Assembly (NCBI RefSeq): GCF_036373705.1
Contig: NC_089854.1
Span: 26,338,725-26,402,724 of the forward strand
Direction: 5' to 3'
DNA: 64,000 nt
Source: Amia ocellicauda
Lineage: Eukaryota > Chordata > Actinopteri > Amiiformes > Amiidae
The notes under the pieces are model-generated. The model did not search any database and had not been told where the DNA came from. It saw only the letters and a list, made by a program, of their open reading frames with translations. Below, in pieces: positions 24,860 to 36,700 of this stretch. Numbering within the stretch: the first letter of the stretch is position 1; every line of letters begins with the position of its first letter. The position numbers were made by a program, and so were the translations under genes.

Positions 24860-25080
24860 TCCTTCATCCTTTAATTTCTTTAATTATTGTACTATGTCGG
24901 ATTCTACATTTCTACACTTTGCAACTTTAGCACTATTGCTCTGTTCTTGTATTTTTTTTATATCCCTGAAAACATATGATACACTTGTACTTGGGAATCA
25001 CCTTGGATAAATACATCAGCCAAAGTTAACAACCACCAGTGTGAACAATTACAAATAATGATGATGATAATAATGAACAA
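24860..25080 (+). mobile_element. Decayed SINE/LINE-tail retroposon
   Basis: The text 'cacttgtacttgggaatcac' followed by cttggataaatacatcagcc is a mutated version of the tail at 18.48 kb. It is followed by a GATGATAATAATGA-type end at about 25060-25075. Many substitutions indicate an older insertion. Confidence 0.5.
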
Positions 25081-28000
25081 TCCAAATTGGTTGAATATGT
25101 AAAGGGCATTCGGCTAAGCGGAAACATGCTCATATTATTGTTTCCACAACACAGTGCACGGGCTGACCATGCAGTTCAGAATAAAGATGCTGAAAAGGTG
25201 TAATCGAATCTGTTTTTCCAGCAGGTCTCAGTGGGTCATCCCAGATTGTTACCTTGCTGGCTTTTGCAATACCTAGCCCTGTCAGTGGCTGTAATCCTAT
25301 CTACTGGCATCTTCCACATACATTTCCCTTTCCCTCCCCATGGGACATTTAGGCAGCAACCCAGGTTTATAGAAGTCAAAGTATCATTCTCAGTTGGCCT
25401 TCTGGTTCTTCTATGATAACGTTTTGCCATCCATAAGATATGCTCCTTGGCAGTCAGACTGGGGAAGTGCTCAACGAGTTACCTTTGTGCAGGCAATCGT
25501 GTCCTGTTCCACAGCAGCTCAGACAGCCTATGGACAATTCCAGTCACGCAGCCCCTGACGGACAAGCAACCAGGTGTAATGCCAATTTGTTCTGTTTTAC
25601 ATAAATAGGAATCACAGTCACTGTTGCTTTTCAGACTCCTCAGTCACATATGCTAATCCTTACCTCGATAGAGCTGACTCCCCCTTATTTTGGTATGATT
25701 TATGAGGGTCAACAAACTGGATTTTTGTGTTCTTGTTGAGAGAGGGAAAAAAAAAGGTGATATCTAAGAATTAGGCCAGGTGCTTAGATCAATATTTTGT
25801 TTAATTGTTGAAGGCCTGACTTATGTTGTGACCAGTAATTAGTCTGCATGGGAAAACATGTGGAATACTCTTCATTTGCAGGATCTTTTTTATTAATATT
25901 ATACATATAAGAATATGCAATCTTGTTCCCTTGCAGAACATTTGTGCACTAAAAATGATTGATTGTTGAACAAGGTTTTTGATTTTTGGGTGATTTTTGT
26001 TTCTGAATTCAGGTGAATGATTTATACAAATCTGGTACAATTGTAAAATTAAGACATAGTGTGAAATTGTGTGGATTATTTATCATTTTATTTAATTATA
26101 TAATACTGTAGAAATCTGGGTTTATTGAGAAGTACATGGATAAGTACAACAAGCACACACACAAAAAAAAAACAGCTTCACTAGGTGACAAATGTCCATT
26201 AATGGTTCAGTTAGCTTCCCCAGTTCATCATACCCTTAATACATGTGTCAGAATGTTATATTAAATCATCAACTGTTTACACTCTGACATTTTACTGGGC
26301 TTTATGATGGGTGGAAAATTCCTAACTAGAAAACATATTGGTTGCTATTTTTCCTTCATTATTTTTTTTTCCCAAGAATTGCTGGTTTAACGGCAGGTAG
26401 GATACATGGAACAGAGAACCACACCATCTTAAATAAAATGAAAAATGATTTAGTGGGATGCATCTAAAGCTCTCGTCTTAAACACATTATCTAAATAAGC
26501 AGAAATTGAGGCAAAAATCTTAAAGATTCAATGCTCTAGTACTGAAAAAGTTTAACAGTTATAAATAAGTTTCGACAGTTTTGCAGCTGCTGCAGTTTTC
26601 TATGCAAGTTACATTTTTTCCTTCATCCAAGGTAATCCATATACAAGGAACTGTAAAAAGATACACAGCCTAAATATTGTAGGGTTGTTTAACATAGAAT
26701 ATAGCATTAAATACAAAATCAAAATTGTTAAAATGAGAAAAGAAATACAGCACAACTCTAGAAGGATTGGATGTGTTATGTCATGTTGAGGTGTCAGGTT
26801 AACTTTTCTCCACCAATAATGGTCTGGACCTCAGGGGGCACTGAAATAGTCCACACCTTGCAGGACACTTTATTTACACAACAGTTAACTGGATTGGCAA
26901 TAACAAGCAAGGTGCCTGTTAGACCACTCTGAAGATGTTTTCCAGTTTATGGGAGCCCATAAAAGCACATTCTGCAGGAACGACATCATGTGTCATGGGA
27001 TGTTGGACCTATAAAACTTTGCTTAGAAATACCATATGGATTTTTTCCACATAAATGTTCCAAATGTTTTCAATTTAAATGTATTATATTTTTTACTTCA
27101 CAGGTCTACCTGTCCCCTTCCAGTTTTTTAAGTCCACCTGCTTAATTCCACTGTTACAAACGTGCCTCACACTGTTTACATTGTACTAGTCTGTTTACTA
27201 AATCAATACAGGATGTGGGCTTCTTTGTATGTTATCCTTTCATTTGAGCAATTCACAGAACCGAACAGTCACACCATTATTTATGGGTAGTCTTGGAGTA
27301 AACTCTTCGCTAGAGGTAGAATATCTTTCTTCAAGTCAGTGTTTGCCAGAGTGCTAGCAGCAGGACCTCCAAAGTACTGCTTTTCCTCTTCACTTACAGC
27401 ACAAAAAAAAGTTGGAAACTACATTAAGAGGAATGTTTAATTATGAAAACAACAGTATTGTAACAGATGAAGCCTTCGGCACCATGGAGACAGCATGACA
27501 TTCGAGCAGAAGGATCAAAAGCACAAATTACAGAAGCCAAGTTACAGAGCTGGAAGAAGGTTGGCGGTTTTGATCTTCCCTCAGCTTCAATAAACAAAAA
27601 ATTGAAAGAACACTTCAGAGTCAATCCATCAGGTAATTTCACTTTACCAGAACACTGTCAACTCGAAATAACATTTGACTTTTTATGTTATGGATAATAG
27701 CTCTAAATGTGTAGACTGAAGGATAAAAGGTGCAGAGCAAAGGACTCGGGGGCAGTCTTCAGTAAATGCACATTCTGCATTTATGTTTTCATGTCTGCTT
27801 TCTAATAGTGAATGTATGCACTTGTTTTGATGTTATTACAGTGTTTTTGATTAAGACAACTTGGATCTAATACATGAAGTAGCTGTTGTGTTGTTTTGTA
27901 AAAGAGAGGAGAGCAGCCTGGTGGATTGTTTTCGATTCTTTTTGGCATTTTACCTTTGACTATTGTGTCCATAAACCATGGAAGACCAGTGGCAGGAGGA

Positions 28001-28094
28001 AGTATAAGTATCCTTTGTGTATCACTACTGCTGCAGTTTTCCTTTTTGGTATTGGAATTCCCCCCACATTTTTGTTCTTGGATTACTAAACAAA

Positions 28095-29138
28095 ATGGAG
28101 TCCCAGGACTTTTTAGCGACTGATGCGAACAGCAGATCTTACTTCAATTATTCCAACGACCTGCTTCACAGTGACGACGGGCCCCAGACCTGTCTCTTTG
28201 ACATGCTGATGGCCGTCCTCTACCTGGGGGTGTGTGTTGTAGGACTTGCTGGAAACTCCCTGGTTATCGTCACCATCCTGAAACTGCACAAGATGGAGAC
28301 GGCCACTACTGTGTATATCTTCAACCTGGCTCTAGCTGATGGCTTGTTCATGGTGGGGATGCCCTTCTTAGCCCTGCAGAATTTCCGTCACAGCTGGATC
28401 TTTGGAGACTTCGCCTGCAAACTGGTCATGATCCTGGATGGTATCAACCAGTTCACCAGTGTTTTCTGCCTGACTGTCATGAGCATTGACCGCTACATGG
28501 CCGTGGTCAACCCTATCCGGTTCTCCAAGTGGCGCACCCCGAGAAGGGCCAAGATCATCAGCGTCTTCCTGTGGTTCTTCTCCCTGCTGCCTGTCCTCCC
28601 CATGGCTGTCCACTTCACCGCAGGTGGCAGCCTCTGCTCATTGGAACCCCCTGGGTCCCTGGACACGTGGCGGTTGGCTTTCATCATCTACACCTTCACC
28701 CTGGGTTTTGCTCTGCCTTTCTTTGTCATGTCGCTCTGCTACGCCTCACTGGTGGTCAACTTGAAGGCTGGCCTGGTTCACTTCCAGAACACGGAGACCA
28801 AACTCTTGGAGGAAAAAATGACCAAGATGGTTGTCGCAGTGGTGCTGGGCTTCGCCATTTGCTGGTTGCCGTTCTACGTTTTTAACTTCTATATGCTGTG
28901 GCATCCTGGGGATTTCACCCCAGCCATGGGGAAGGGTTTTGAATTTATTGTGCTCCTCTCCTATTCCTGGAGCTGTGCCAACCCCATCCTGTATGCCTGC
29001 CTCTCTGAAAAATACAGGAAACATTTTCACATTCTGCTGTGTCCAAAGAAAAGATCTCAGAGCCTCCATTTTGATGCCAACACTGATGGCTATGACCTCA
29101 ATGACTTAAGTGGATGGGAAATTATGAGTGTTGTGTAG
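28095..29138 (+). CDS. Somatostatin-receptor-like GPCR (SSTR2/3/5 group), tandem to sstr2
   Basis: An intact intronless 347-residue class A receptor. The ATG at 28095 has A at -3 and G at +4. An in-frame GTG further up is not preferred. The extracellular N-terminus has one sequon (N18-Y-S). Seven TM helices follow, with N1.50 (N54), D2.50 (D82), the disulfide pair C108/C181, DRY at 132-134, W6.48 (W257), P6.50 and NPILY at 296-300. LDGINQFTS in TM3 places it with SSTR2/3/5, not SSTR1/4. Somatostatin-pocket positions known from SSTR2 structures are all kept: Q95, D115, Q119, F196, T200, F260, N264, F282 and Y290. Odd features: the family signature YANSCANP is YSWSCANP, so N7.45 is W292; the third intracellular loop is neutral/acidic (QNTETKLLEEK); and the tail lacks the Thr cluster of SSTR2 but ends S-V-V, a PDZ-type end. 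A palmitoylation Cys (C316) is present. It probably binds somatostatin/cortistatin-type peptides. It is not clearly any named SSTR; SSTR5-like is the nearest alternative label. Confidence 0.9.
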   Translation: MESQDFLATDANSRSYFNYSNDLLHSDDGPQTCLFDMLMAVLYLGVCVVGLAGNSLVIVTILKLHKMETATTVYIFNLALADGLFMVGMPFLALQNFRHSWIFGDFACKLVMILDGINQFTSVFCLTVMSIDRYMAVVNPIRFSKWRTPRRAKIISVFLWFFSLLPVLPMAVHFTAGGSLCSLEPPGSLDTWRLAFIIYTFTLGFALPFFVMSLCYASLVVNLKAGLVHFQNTETKLLEEKMTKMVVAVVLGFAICWLPFYVFNFYMLWHPGDFTPAMGKGFEFIVLLSYSWSCANPILYACLSEKYRKHFHILLCPKKRSQSLHFDANTDGYDLNDLSGWEIMSVV

Positions 29139-29360
29139 CATATGGACCTTTTTTATGGAAACACAAACCCAGGCTGCTGTCAGGACCTTATTTCCAATGG
29201 CCTTATGCATATTTGACTTTGATGTACTCCCAAGGCTTTCCTAGATTGTGCCTGTGTATTAATGACTCAAAGTTAATATTTTCTTCTTTAGATCTCCTTT
29301 TAAAAATGCATAGCAGCTGATTATGTGTTCAGATATGCTGACTCTGGTAGACACTGTTTT

Positions 29361-29393
<33 letters not shown>
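29361..29393 (+). repeat. (ATG)11 microsatellite
   Basis: Thirty-three uninterrupted bases, 222 bp after the receptor-like stop codon, probably in its 3' UTR. Confidence 0.95.
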
Positions 29394-29396
<3 letters not shown>

Positions 29397-32300
29397 GTTT
29401 ATTATTGTTTTGGAATTATAATTTTGTTTTGATGTTACAAACCAGACCTTCCATTCCATTGTAATATAATTTCACATTCATTTATGGTACATAGGCACAA
29501 GGTAAATTAAGAATGGATACAAATTTCACTCATCAAACAGAACAGAACAGAACACAGAACAAGTGCCTCGGAACACAGCCAATCATAATTGTCTCATCAG
29601 TTGTATTCCAAAATCCAGCATCCAAGGAACATGAGAATATGAAGGAAACTAAAATTAAAAACCGCTAACATATCATAAAGCAAACAGGTCATAGCACTTG
29701 CACTGTAGTGATGAATGAGTTAAAAAAAAACATCTGACACTGCACTCTTGCTGAAAATCGAAACTCTTTTAATCAAAACTTGTTTACCATAAATCCTTGA
29801 TCAGACTCATTTCCTTTGGGGGATTACGTGACTCTTCACAAAAGCAGCGAGTATGCTTTCTCTTCCCTTTCTTAACTGCATCCATTCTGACTGTGGACAC
29901 TCCAGTGAAAGGGATAGAGGGATAGACAGAGGAAGGCAGCTGTAGTCTTCAAAAGGAGGAAAAGAAGGACAAAAGACTGAACACCTGGAACAGAGACAGA
30001 GGACAAATAACATCAGATATTTCAAAAACAAAACCTACTGGGCTACTTCCTCAGATTCGAGTAATGGAAGGATGTTTGACTGAGTAATGGGCCTAATTTG
30101 GTCATAATCGCTAATCAGTAAATTGAGAACATTTACTTAATTACATCAAAACTAAATCTTATTTAGCAAATAATCAGATATGAGTTTTTGTAATGTAACT
30201 GGAAATTATAAGTCACTAACAAGGGTGTGTATGTGTATGCAAATGCTTATGGAGCTGTGCCCTTTACCAGATCATGCTACTAGAAAAGGGCACGTCCCTG
30301 GAAATGCACGAAGCCTTTGGATTGATGTGAATATGCATCTTTATTATCTAACCAAAACCAACAGACCGACACGTTAAGCTCATTTTAAGTACTTGATGTG
30401 CTTGGGTCATTAAACTGAAAGCATGAGTAAGTTTAAATGAACTATTTCTGTGGTTGTAGCTCTTTGGCATTTTAGGATATTCCTCAGTCAGAGTCTGCAT
30501 ATTGGTGGTTTACAGCTTGGAAGAGAAGTGATTCTTCTTCGTGTTTTTTCTTCATTACAATATACCAAGAGTTTATACTAGGAGTAAATATATATATATA
30601 TAATATCATTTGTATTTAATTGTATTAGAGAAAATCAGCTTTGTTACATATAAAGAGATTTCTTATTAAAAAATATTCATTCTGTCAAACCAGTGTGAGC
30701 TGTAAGGTATCCATTTATTGTTTATTTGTCTATATCACCTTGGAGACGGATCTTTCCAGATGCTAGGCCTGGCCAAACCTGGGTTTGAGTGCTCCAGTCA
30801 CCTGCTAGTCAACTGCTGAATAACCAGTAGATGGTCCTGTTCTCCTTCTCTCAGTCCAAACTGTGTCCCAGTGTCGTGACAGGGGAGGCTGAGGTGTTAA
30901 ACTGAGGTTCTGACTGCTTGTGTTCATTTAAGATCCCAAGTTATTATTGGCAAAAGTAGGGGTACTTATTCTGTTATCTTGATAATGGTCTCCTCTACTC
31001 CTACAGTGTAATTTCTCACTCTTTCACTTTATCTGCTCTGTTGTGAACTGTTGGGCAAAATGGCTTCCACACGTCATCCCAGAGGGTTGAGCACTTCAGT
31101 AATGGCGAGACGATAAAAGCTTGTTGAGTATTATGTAAGCGTGCACTACTGACACTTGAAGTGACAACAAACAAGGAAACTGGGACCTAAAAAAATCTGT
31201 TCTTTTATTTTTTTATTGAAGTGGCCATTCTATCTAAAGTTGTATAAACACAACCTGGATATGGATAACTGGATATTTATTCACTTTCATTAATACATTT
31301 CTTGGGTTGATTTCTTAAATTGTTTCCAGCAGTCTGAATATGTAGAAGGTCAAGTATATGATAAGAATATATCATAAAACAAAGATAAAGCATAAAACAG
31401 TTGGTCCAAGTCAAAGGTCAGAATGCTGAGTTTACTACCAAAGTCCATTCTTGTTTAAAAAAGAAATACAGCTCTTAATCTGGCAAATAGGATAATTATA
31501 CAAGGTATTACACAGCAAATTAACACAGTGTAGCTGTTTTGCTCTAATTAAGTTTGTAGGCAAAATTAATTTCCTCCAAAGCTTGATCGCCTAAATACAC
31601 ACATTTTAAATACATAACCAAATAAATATGTAATTAAAATGACTAATACATGTCAAGCATGTCTTGTTTTTTGTTTGTTTATTGTTGGCTTCAGAAATAT
31701 AACGACTAATGTGTAATTATAAGGACCAGTTTCCCACCTCACTCACAGCAGCAGTTCACTGGTCATAAAGAAATTGTCACTGTATCAACTTTCTTTTTGT
31801 GCTGTAAATGTTTTGTATTTCCCATTCCCCAAATGTATTAATATTAGCACTGAAGAAACAGTGATAAGGACAATGCACTTTCATAGAGAATCGCCAATAT
31901 TAAACATACAGTTAGAATGTAAAAATAGAAAGTATATCTGGAAGTGGGAGTGACAATTCAAGAGGTGCAGCTTTGTGTTCCCATGTGTGCAGGCTGATGG
32001 CATTTGTATTTGTTTTAAATTCTATTGTTTAACCCCAGCCAGTGTGTAATCGAGAAATCTACATTTTGAAAACATATTATTGACTTATCTGCTTTAACCA
32101 CATGTTACTAGCAGAAACCGGGGGGTTTCTATCACTCAGGTGTTATTATTCTTCTGTTTTATGTGTTATTCAGTGCCAAAACTAGCAAATACTTATACTT
32201 TAAGAACTTTCACTTCTGTGCTGGTATATCTGCTTCCAGTCCCAACACACAGCCAACATGACAATCCAAGCATTGTCCTGTCGATATAAGGCCTCCAGAG

Positions 32301-33279
32301 ACAGTCTCCAATAATAAAATTGTATTTACACAAGCTTTCTTGCTTTGTTGCCACAGGATAATATATTTATCTGCCTCAGTGCTGTTCAAACTGCAGGTAC
32401 TTGAGCCTAATATCCCACACTTCACTGTCTTGTGTTGGTGCAGAGATGTTATTCCCCATCTTGGGTTGTAAGATTAATGTGTTGCTCAATGAGGGTTTTT
32501 TCCAGAACATACAAGGGCTCCTGCTTGTATAGAAGTACTTCTACATCAGGGGTGTGGCATTCCAAGGACTGGTAAAGGGTCTACTCATCCGTAAAAAAAA
32601 ACATATTCCTATTGCTGTGAAATGAATAAATGAAATCAAAGCTTACAAAATTATGCAGAATTTTTAATATATGAACCTGCTTTACATAAATGCGCGCTAA
32701 AAAATTGTAATTTGATTTAATTGTTATGCAGAAAAAACTAAAAATGTAATCTCCCTCTTTACACACTTACCTTCAATGGACAATTAGGCAGCTGGTACAC
32801 ATACTGGATTCCTCCAGATTTTAAAATTAATAGAGCATTCATTAAAAGCAAATGTTTCCCACTATATTCAATGCATTGAGATTAAATCAATTTTGGTGTT
32901 CACTATACAAACTTAATAATTTACAATGAACTCTCTGTTTTTTGTTTTGTTTCATTGTTGTTGTGTGTTTTGCAATCAATACAGTCTCGTGGGTTTCAGC
33001 CAGATTGATAAGATCTCCTTCACAGTAGGGAAGCATTCACACATCGCAGAATCTCAGCACAGGGTGTTTGCTGGACCTCAGTGGGTAAAAGAATAAACAC
33101 ACTGTCTAACGGTGCTCCATTGCAAACACTTCACAGAAACGTATCGCTCCAGGTTCTCTCTTACATCTGAGTCTTGTTAAAAAAGAAAAGAGGGAAATAA
33201 AGGATGATGTTACACCAATAAAGGAAGTAAAGAAATGAAACTGTCTGGCACATACTGGAACACCCATGCTTGTCAAACC

Positions 33280-33710
33280 CTGTATTAAAAAACTTGAAAG
33301 AATTTAAGAAGAATATAAGAAAGTTTACAAACAAGTGGAGGCCATTCGACCCATCGTGCTCATTTGGTGTCCATTAACTAAGTGATCCAAGGATCCTATC
33401 CAGTCTAATTTTGAATGTTCCCAATTTGATATTGAATGTATTTAAGGAGATTCCTAAATATTTGATGGTGTATTTCACACATTCAGCAAGGCTCACTGAG
33501 CTGTCAGAAGATCAGTGGGTTCCCTTTGTGGCTCTTATGGCATTTTCAATTCTCCATGAAGAGACAACAGCAGCACACTGTGCTCATCACACCAAGGACA
33601 TGAACATGCCACGGCAGCCTGAAGGACAGACAGTTAGCTTGAGATCTATACCCTGATGACACCCAGATTCATCTTCAATCATCCTCTTGATTTCATCAGA
33701 TCCAGAGACA
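33280..33710 (+). repeat. Retroposon fragments with a LINE reverse-transcriptase trace
   Basis: Bases 33310-33360 (gaatataagaaagtttacaa, then gtggaggccattcgacccat) look like a dispersed repeat I associate with ray-finned fish. At about 33645-33685 the frame LYPDDTQIHLQSS resembles the YADDTQIYL catalytic motif of L2/CR1/Rex-type LINE reverse transcriptase, with the first residues mutated. The stretch is heavily decayed and may combine two elements. Confidence 0.4.
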
Positions 33711-36700
33711 GACGTCCTAAGGGAACATCTCCTGACATGTGAAGCAAGAGTTTTACATTAATCTCTGAATGTAAACCACAATAGTCTACTATCAGATTAC
33801 CTGTCAACCGGTGACCAAAATATATTTGCCCCCTTTCAGGCCTTGTTGTTAAAACTGGCCATATCTGGTCATGAAAGCAACAGGATAAGAGATGCCCTCT
33901 TTAAACATCGTGGTAAATCCAAAGCATCCCATCAGCTTTTCTGAAGTAGCCACCTAGGCAGGCAATGTCTCAAATATAATATGGCATTTCAGCACCATAT
34001 ATGTTTCTCAAACTTTTGTTTGACATGGGTATTGTGAAGGAGTACGCTAGTGCGAGGAGGGCTGAATCACACTCTCGCTCTATAATGCCTCAATTTTAAA
34101 ATATAAAAAATTGATATTAAAATATCAATACAATAACACAAGAGGTGACACTCTGAGCCTCTGATATTTAGTAAATAGAACCTGCCCTTTTTATTGACTT
34201 GAAACACATTCAGCAACTCCAAAATTCATCTCGTGTAGATAAACAACTGGGGCATTTTAAAATGAAATAGATCAATAGCTGTTCTCAAAATCCACCTACC
34301 AGCTTCGCTCAGTCATGTACCATTTAGTATTATGTTAAAGGGCACTAGAGTCTCTTGCCAATTGAAAGGAGTTAGTTTATGCACCCCATTTGTAGGTCTG
34401 CATACAGTTTTATCAAGCTGGAATTTATTTTTCTACTATTTTTCATCTTCAAAAAAATGTTGAATACCATGTTAATTATTTGCATTCATAAATGCTTTCT
34501 TTCTTTATCAACATTGCCCCTTTAATGTAGGGCTATAAACTAGTTACAATGACATACTGAAGGCCAACGCAAAGAGTTGGAGGCTCACTCTCATAGCTTC
34601 GTAATTTGATTAGGCCTCCTGCCGCCATTTTCCATTGCTCCAAGTCTCTCCAGGGATACAAAGAAGACTCTGAAGGCTCCATGCTGTGCCTTGTTTGCTT
34701 TAATTAAGAAGCCTGAAGCCATGTAAGTTTCTGACGTTAGTTTCCCAACAGAAATGGAGACAGGATATCCTGAGCAGAAAGATATGTTTGTGTTGAAGAT
34801 GATCGGTGAGAAAGCACAGAGCCACAGGCCTTGACTGGGTTTGTGGACACACAGCAGCAGAGGATTGTTCCTGCCGACTGGGCCTGAATGTGTATCATGA
34901 GGTGCCCCTCCCTGGCATAAACGCCACAGTGTCCTCCTTCGCCTTTCTCCTGGACTGCTGCCTCGTTAGACACAAATCCTGGTTTTCCTCCCACGAACAA
35001 AGTGATGGTTGATTACAACAGCCCATTGTGGAAAAAAGGCAGTATTAAAAATTTGCTAATTTCTTAGCTTTCTTTTCCATTAAGGCAACTACCCCCTTTG
35101 TAAGCTTTCATATGCATTACCTTTTACCAAGCTTTTTACTTGATTAAACAGCCTCCATGTTTGTGTGCTTACAGCCTCACACCCCCAGGCATGTTAACCC
35201 TTTGTGAAGCTGGATGGTATGAGCTGTTGGAATACCTGACCCTAATGAAGGACGACAAATGGCACTATGGGCAGGATGATGCTCTGGGGAGCAGGGTCAA
35301 GCCCACAGGGACTTGTGAAAATAAGTCAATGAGTGCCAGCTGTAACAGCCTGGAAGAATTGTCTTTGTGTGAATTGAATGTTTTTAAAGGCTTCAGAAAC
35401 AATTTCCTAAAGTGCTAAGCAGCATAAAGTGCTCCTTTTTGTTAGAAATTGCATGGGTGCAGGATTGAAGACCATTATTTATTCAGATGTGTTCACTCGG
35501 AAAAAGAATAATGGTCAAACCTTTTTTGAGTTTTTTTAACATGATTGGAAAAATGCATAGGGTTGCAACAGCATAGTCAAGCTAATGAGAAAAAAGCACT
35601 TGAATTGAGACCTAAAAAGAAATCTATTTAAGGATCTCCCCGTGGCTGAAGAAACGGCTAACCCTTGGTAAAAGGATGCATTAGTGAACATTATTGAAGT
35701 TGTCACAGGATCCTTCTCTCTACCTTTGTTTGCAAATTAAAAGAAACTCCCTAACAACGGTTAATGTAAATACAATAAAAACACATTAAACAGAGATGGG
35801 GAACCTGTCTTGTATGCCCACAATCAATGAGGATCAATTCTCACATTTACTCATTGCATTTCCCATAAATAACTCCTTACACTACTAACATGCTCACCTC
35901 TATCTTAACAACCGTAATGATTCCCTGTAAGGCAGCCATCAGCTGCAATTAATATATTGATTGTAAGAGAACACCTCTAGATTCATTCTGATAATCAATG
36001 AAGCAAAGAATTGGAATATGGCTGTTCATATGCTGCATGTTGATTTAATGACTCTGCTCTGCTTTGATTTCCCTCTTATGAGCCATTAGAAAACTCAATG
36101 GCTCAGAAATTGCATTGCCCAATGTTAAAAATAGAATTGAAATTTCAAGTTAGTACAACTTTCTGTGTTGTTTGGTTGTTTTTTGTAAATTTGGCTTGTT
36201 TGGAAAATTGTGTCCAAGCCTGATGACTGCATTTATGGATGTGTATAACAGTCTACTAAGCCATGTTGTGGATATATTCATTGTGATGCAACAAGAAGCT
36301 ACCAAAAACGTCAGTTTGACTCTGGAATCAATTAGCTAATATTGAATGTAACAACATAGAAAATCATCAAACCCAGACCCAGATGCACTTTCAGTTTTCT
36401 GTAACATACATCTGTTTGACATGTCTTTGTGTGTGATAATTTCCTCATTGCAAGGTTGTATGTGTCTGAGGGTAGATGAGGTGTAGAGCTTCCTCAATGA
36501 TTTATGCAGCATGTGCTGTGGCTGTTAAAATCATTGGCTTTATTGAGCTGCTTGAAAAGATAACATTTCCAGATAGGCCTACATTTCATCTCCCTATGAA
36601 GCTATAAAGTATAGATTTTCTCTGCCTTTTTAAAATGTTGCTGGGTGACTGGCTTCTGTCACCTAAAGTGGTCAGGCACAGAAAGTTTGTTCTATCAGAA

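Larger units (their letters stand above)
21740..28094. other. Intergenic, slc39a11 to the receptor-like gene
   Basis: About 6.3 kb of AT-rich DNA between the divergent slc39a11 and receptor-like genes. It contains a short GATAAT-type repeat near 21848-21873, a minus-strand SINE tail near 22650 and a decayed copy near 25000. A less AT-rich block at 24400-24560 may be regulatory. No confident promoter was found for the receptor-like gene. A weak TATA-like ggataaaagg sits at about 27720, and a possible splice acceptor (actgctgcag) ends at 28036. Confidence 0.5.

Noticed and set aside
27467..27697. 76-codon plus-strand frame upstream of the receptor-like gene
   Set aside because: No family recognised and no good start or splice context. 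It could be 5' UTR or old repeat, with nothing to decide.
28017..28094. In-frame N-terminal extension of the receptor-like gene (GTG at 28017)
   Set aside because: It begins with GTG, not ATG, the 26 residues are hydrophobic and aromatic without SSTR resemblance, and the ATG at 28095 has a strong start context and gives a normal receptor N-terminus.
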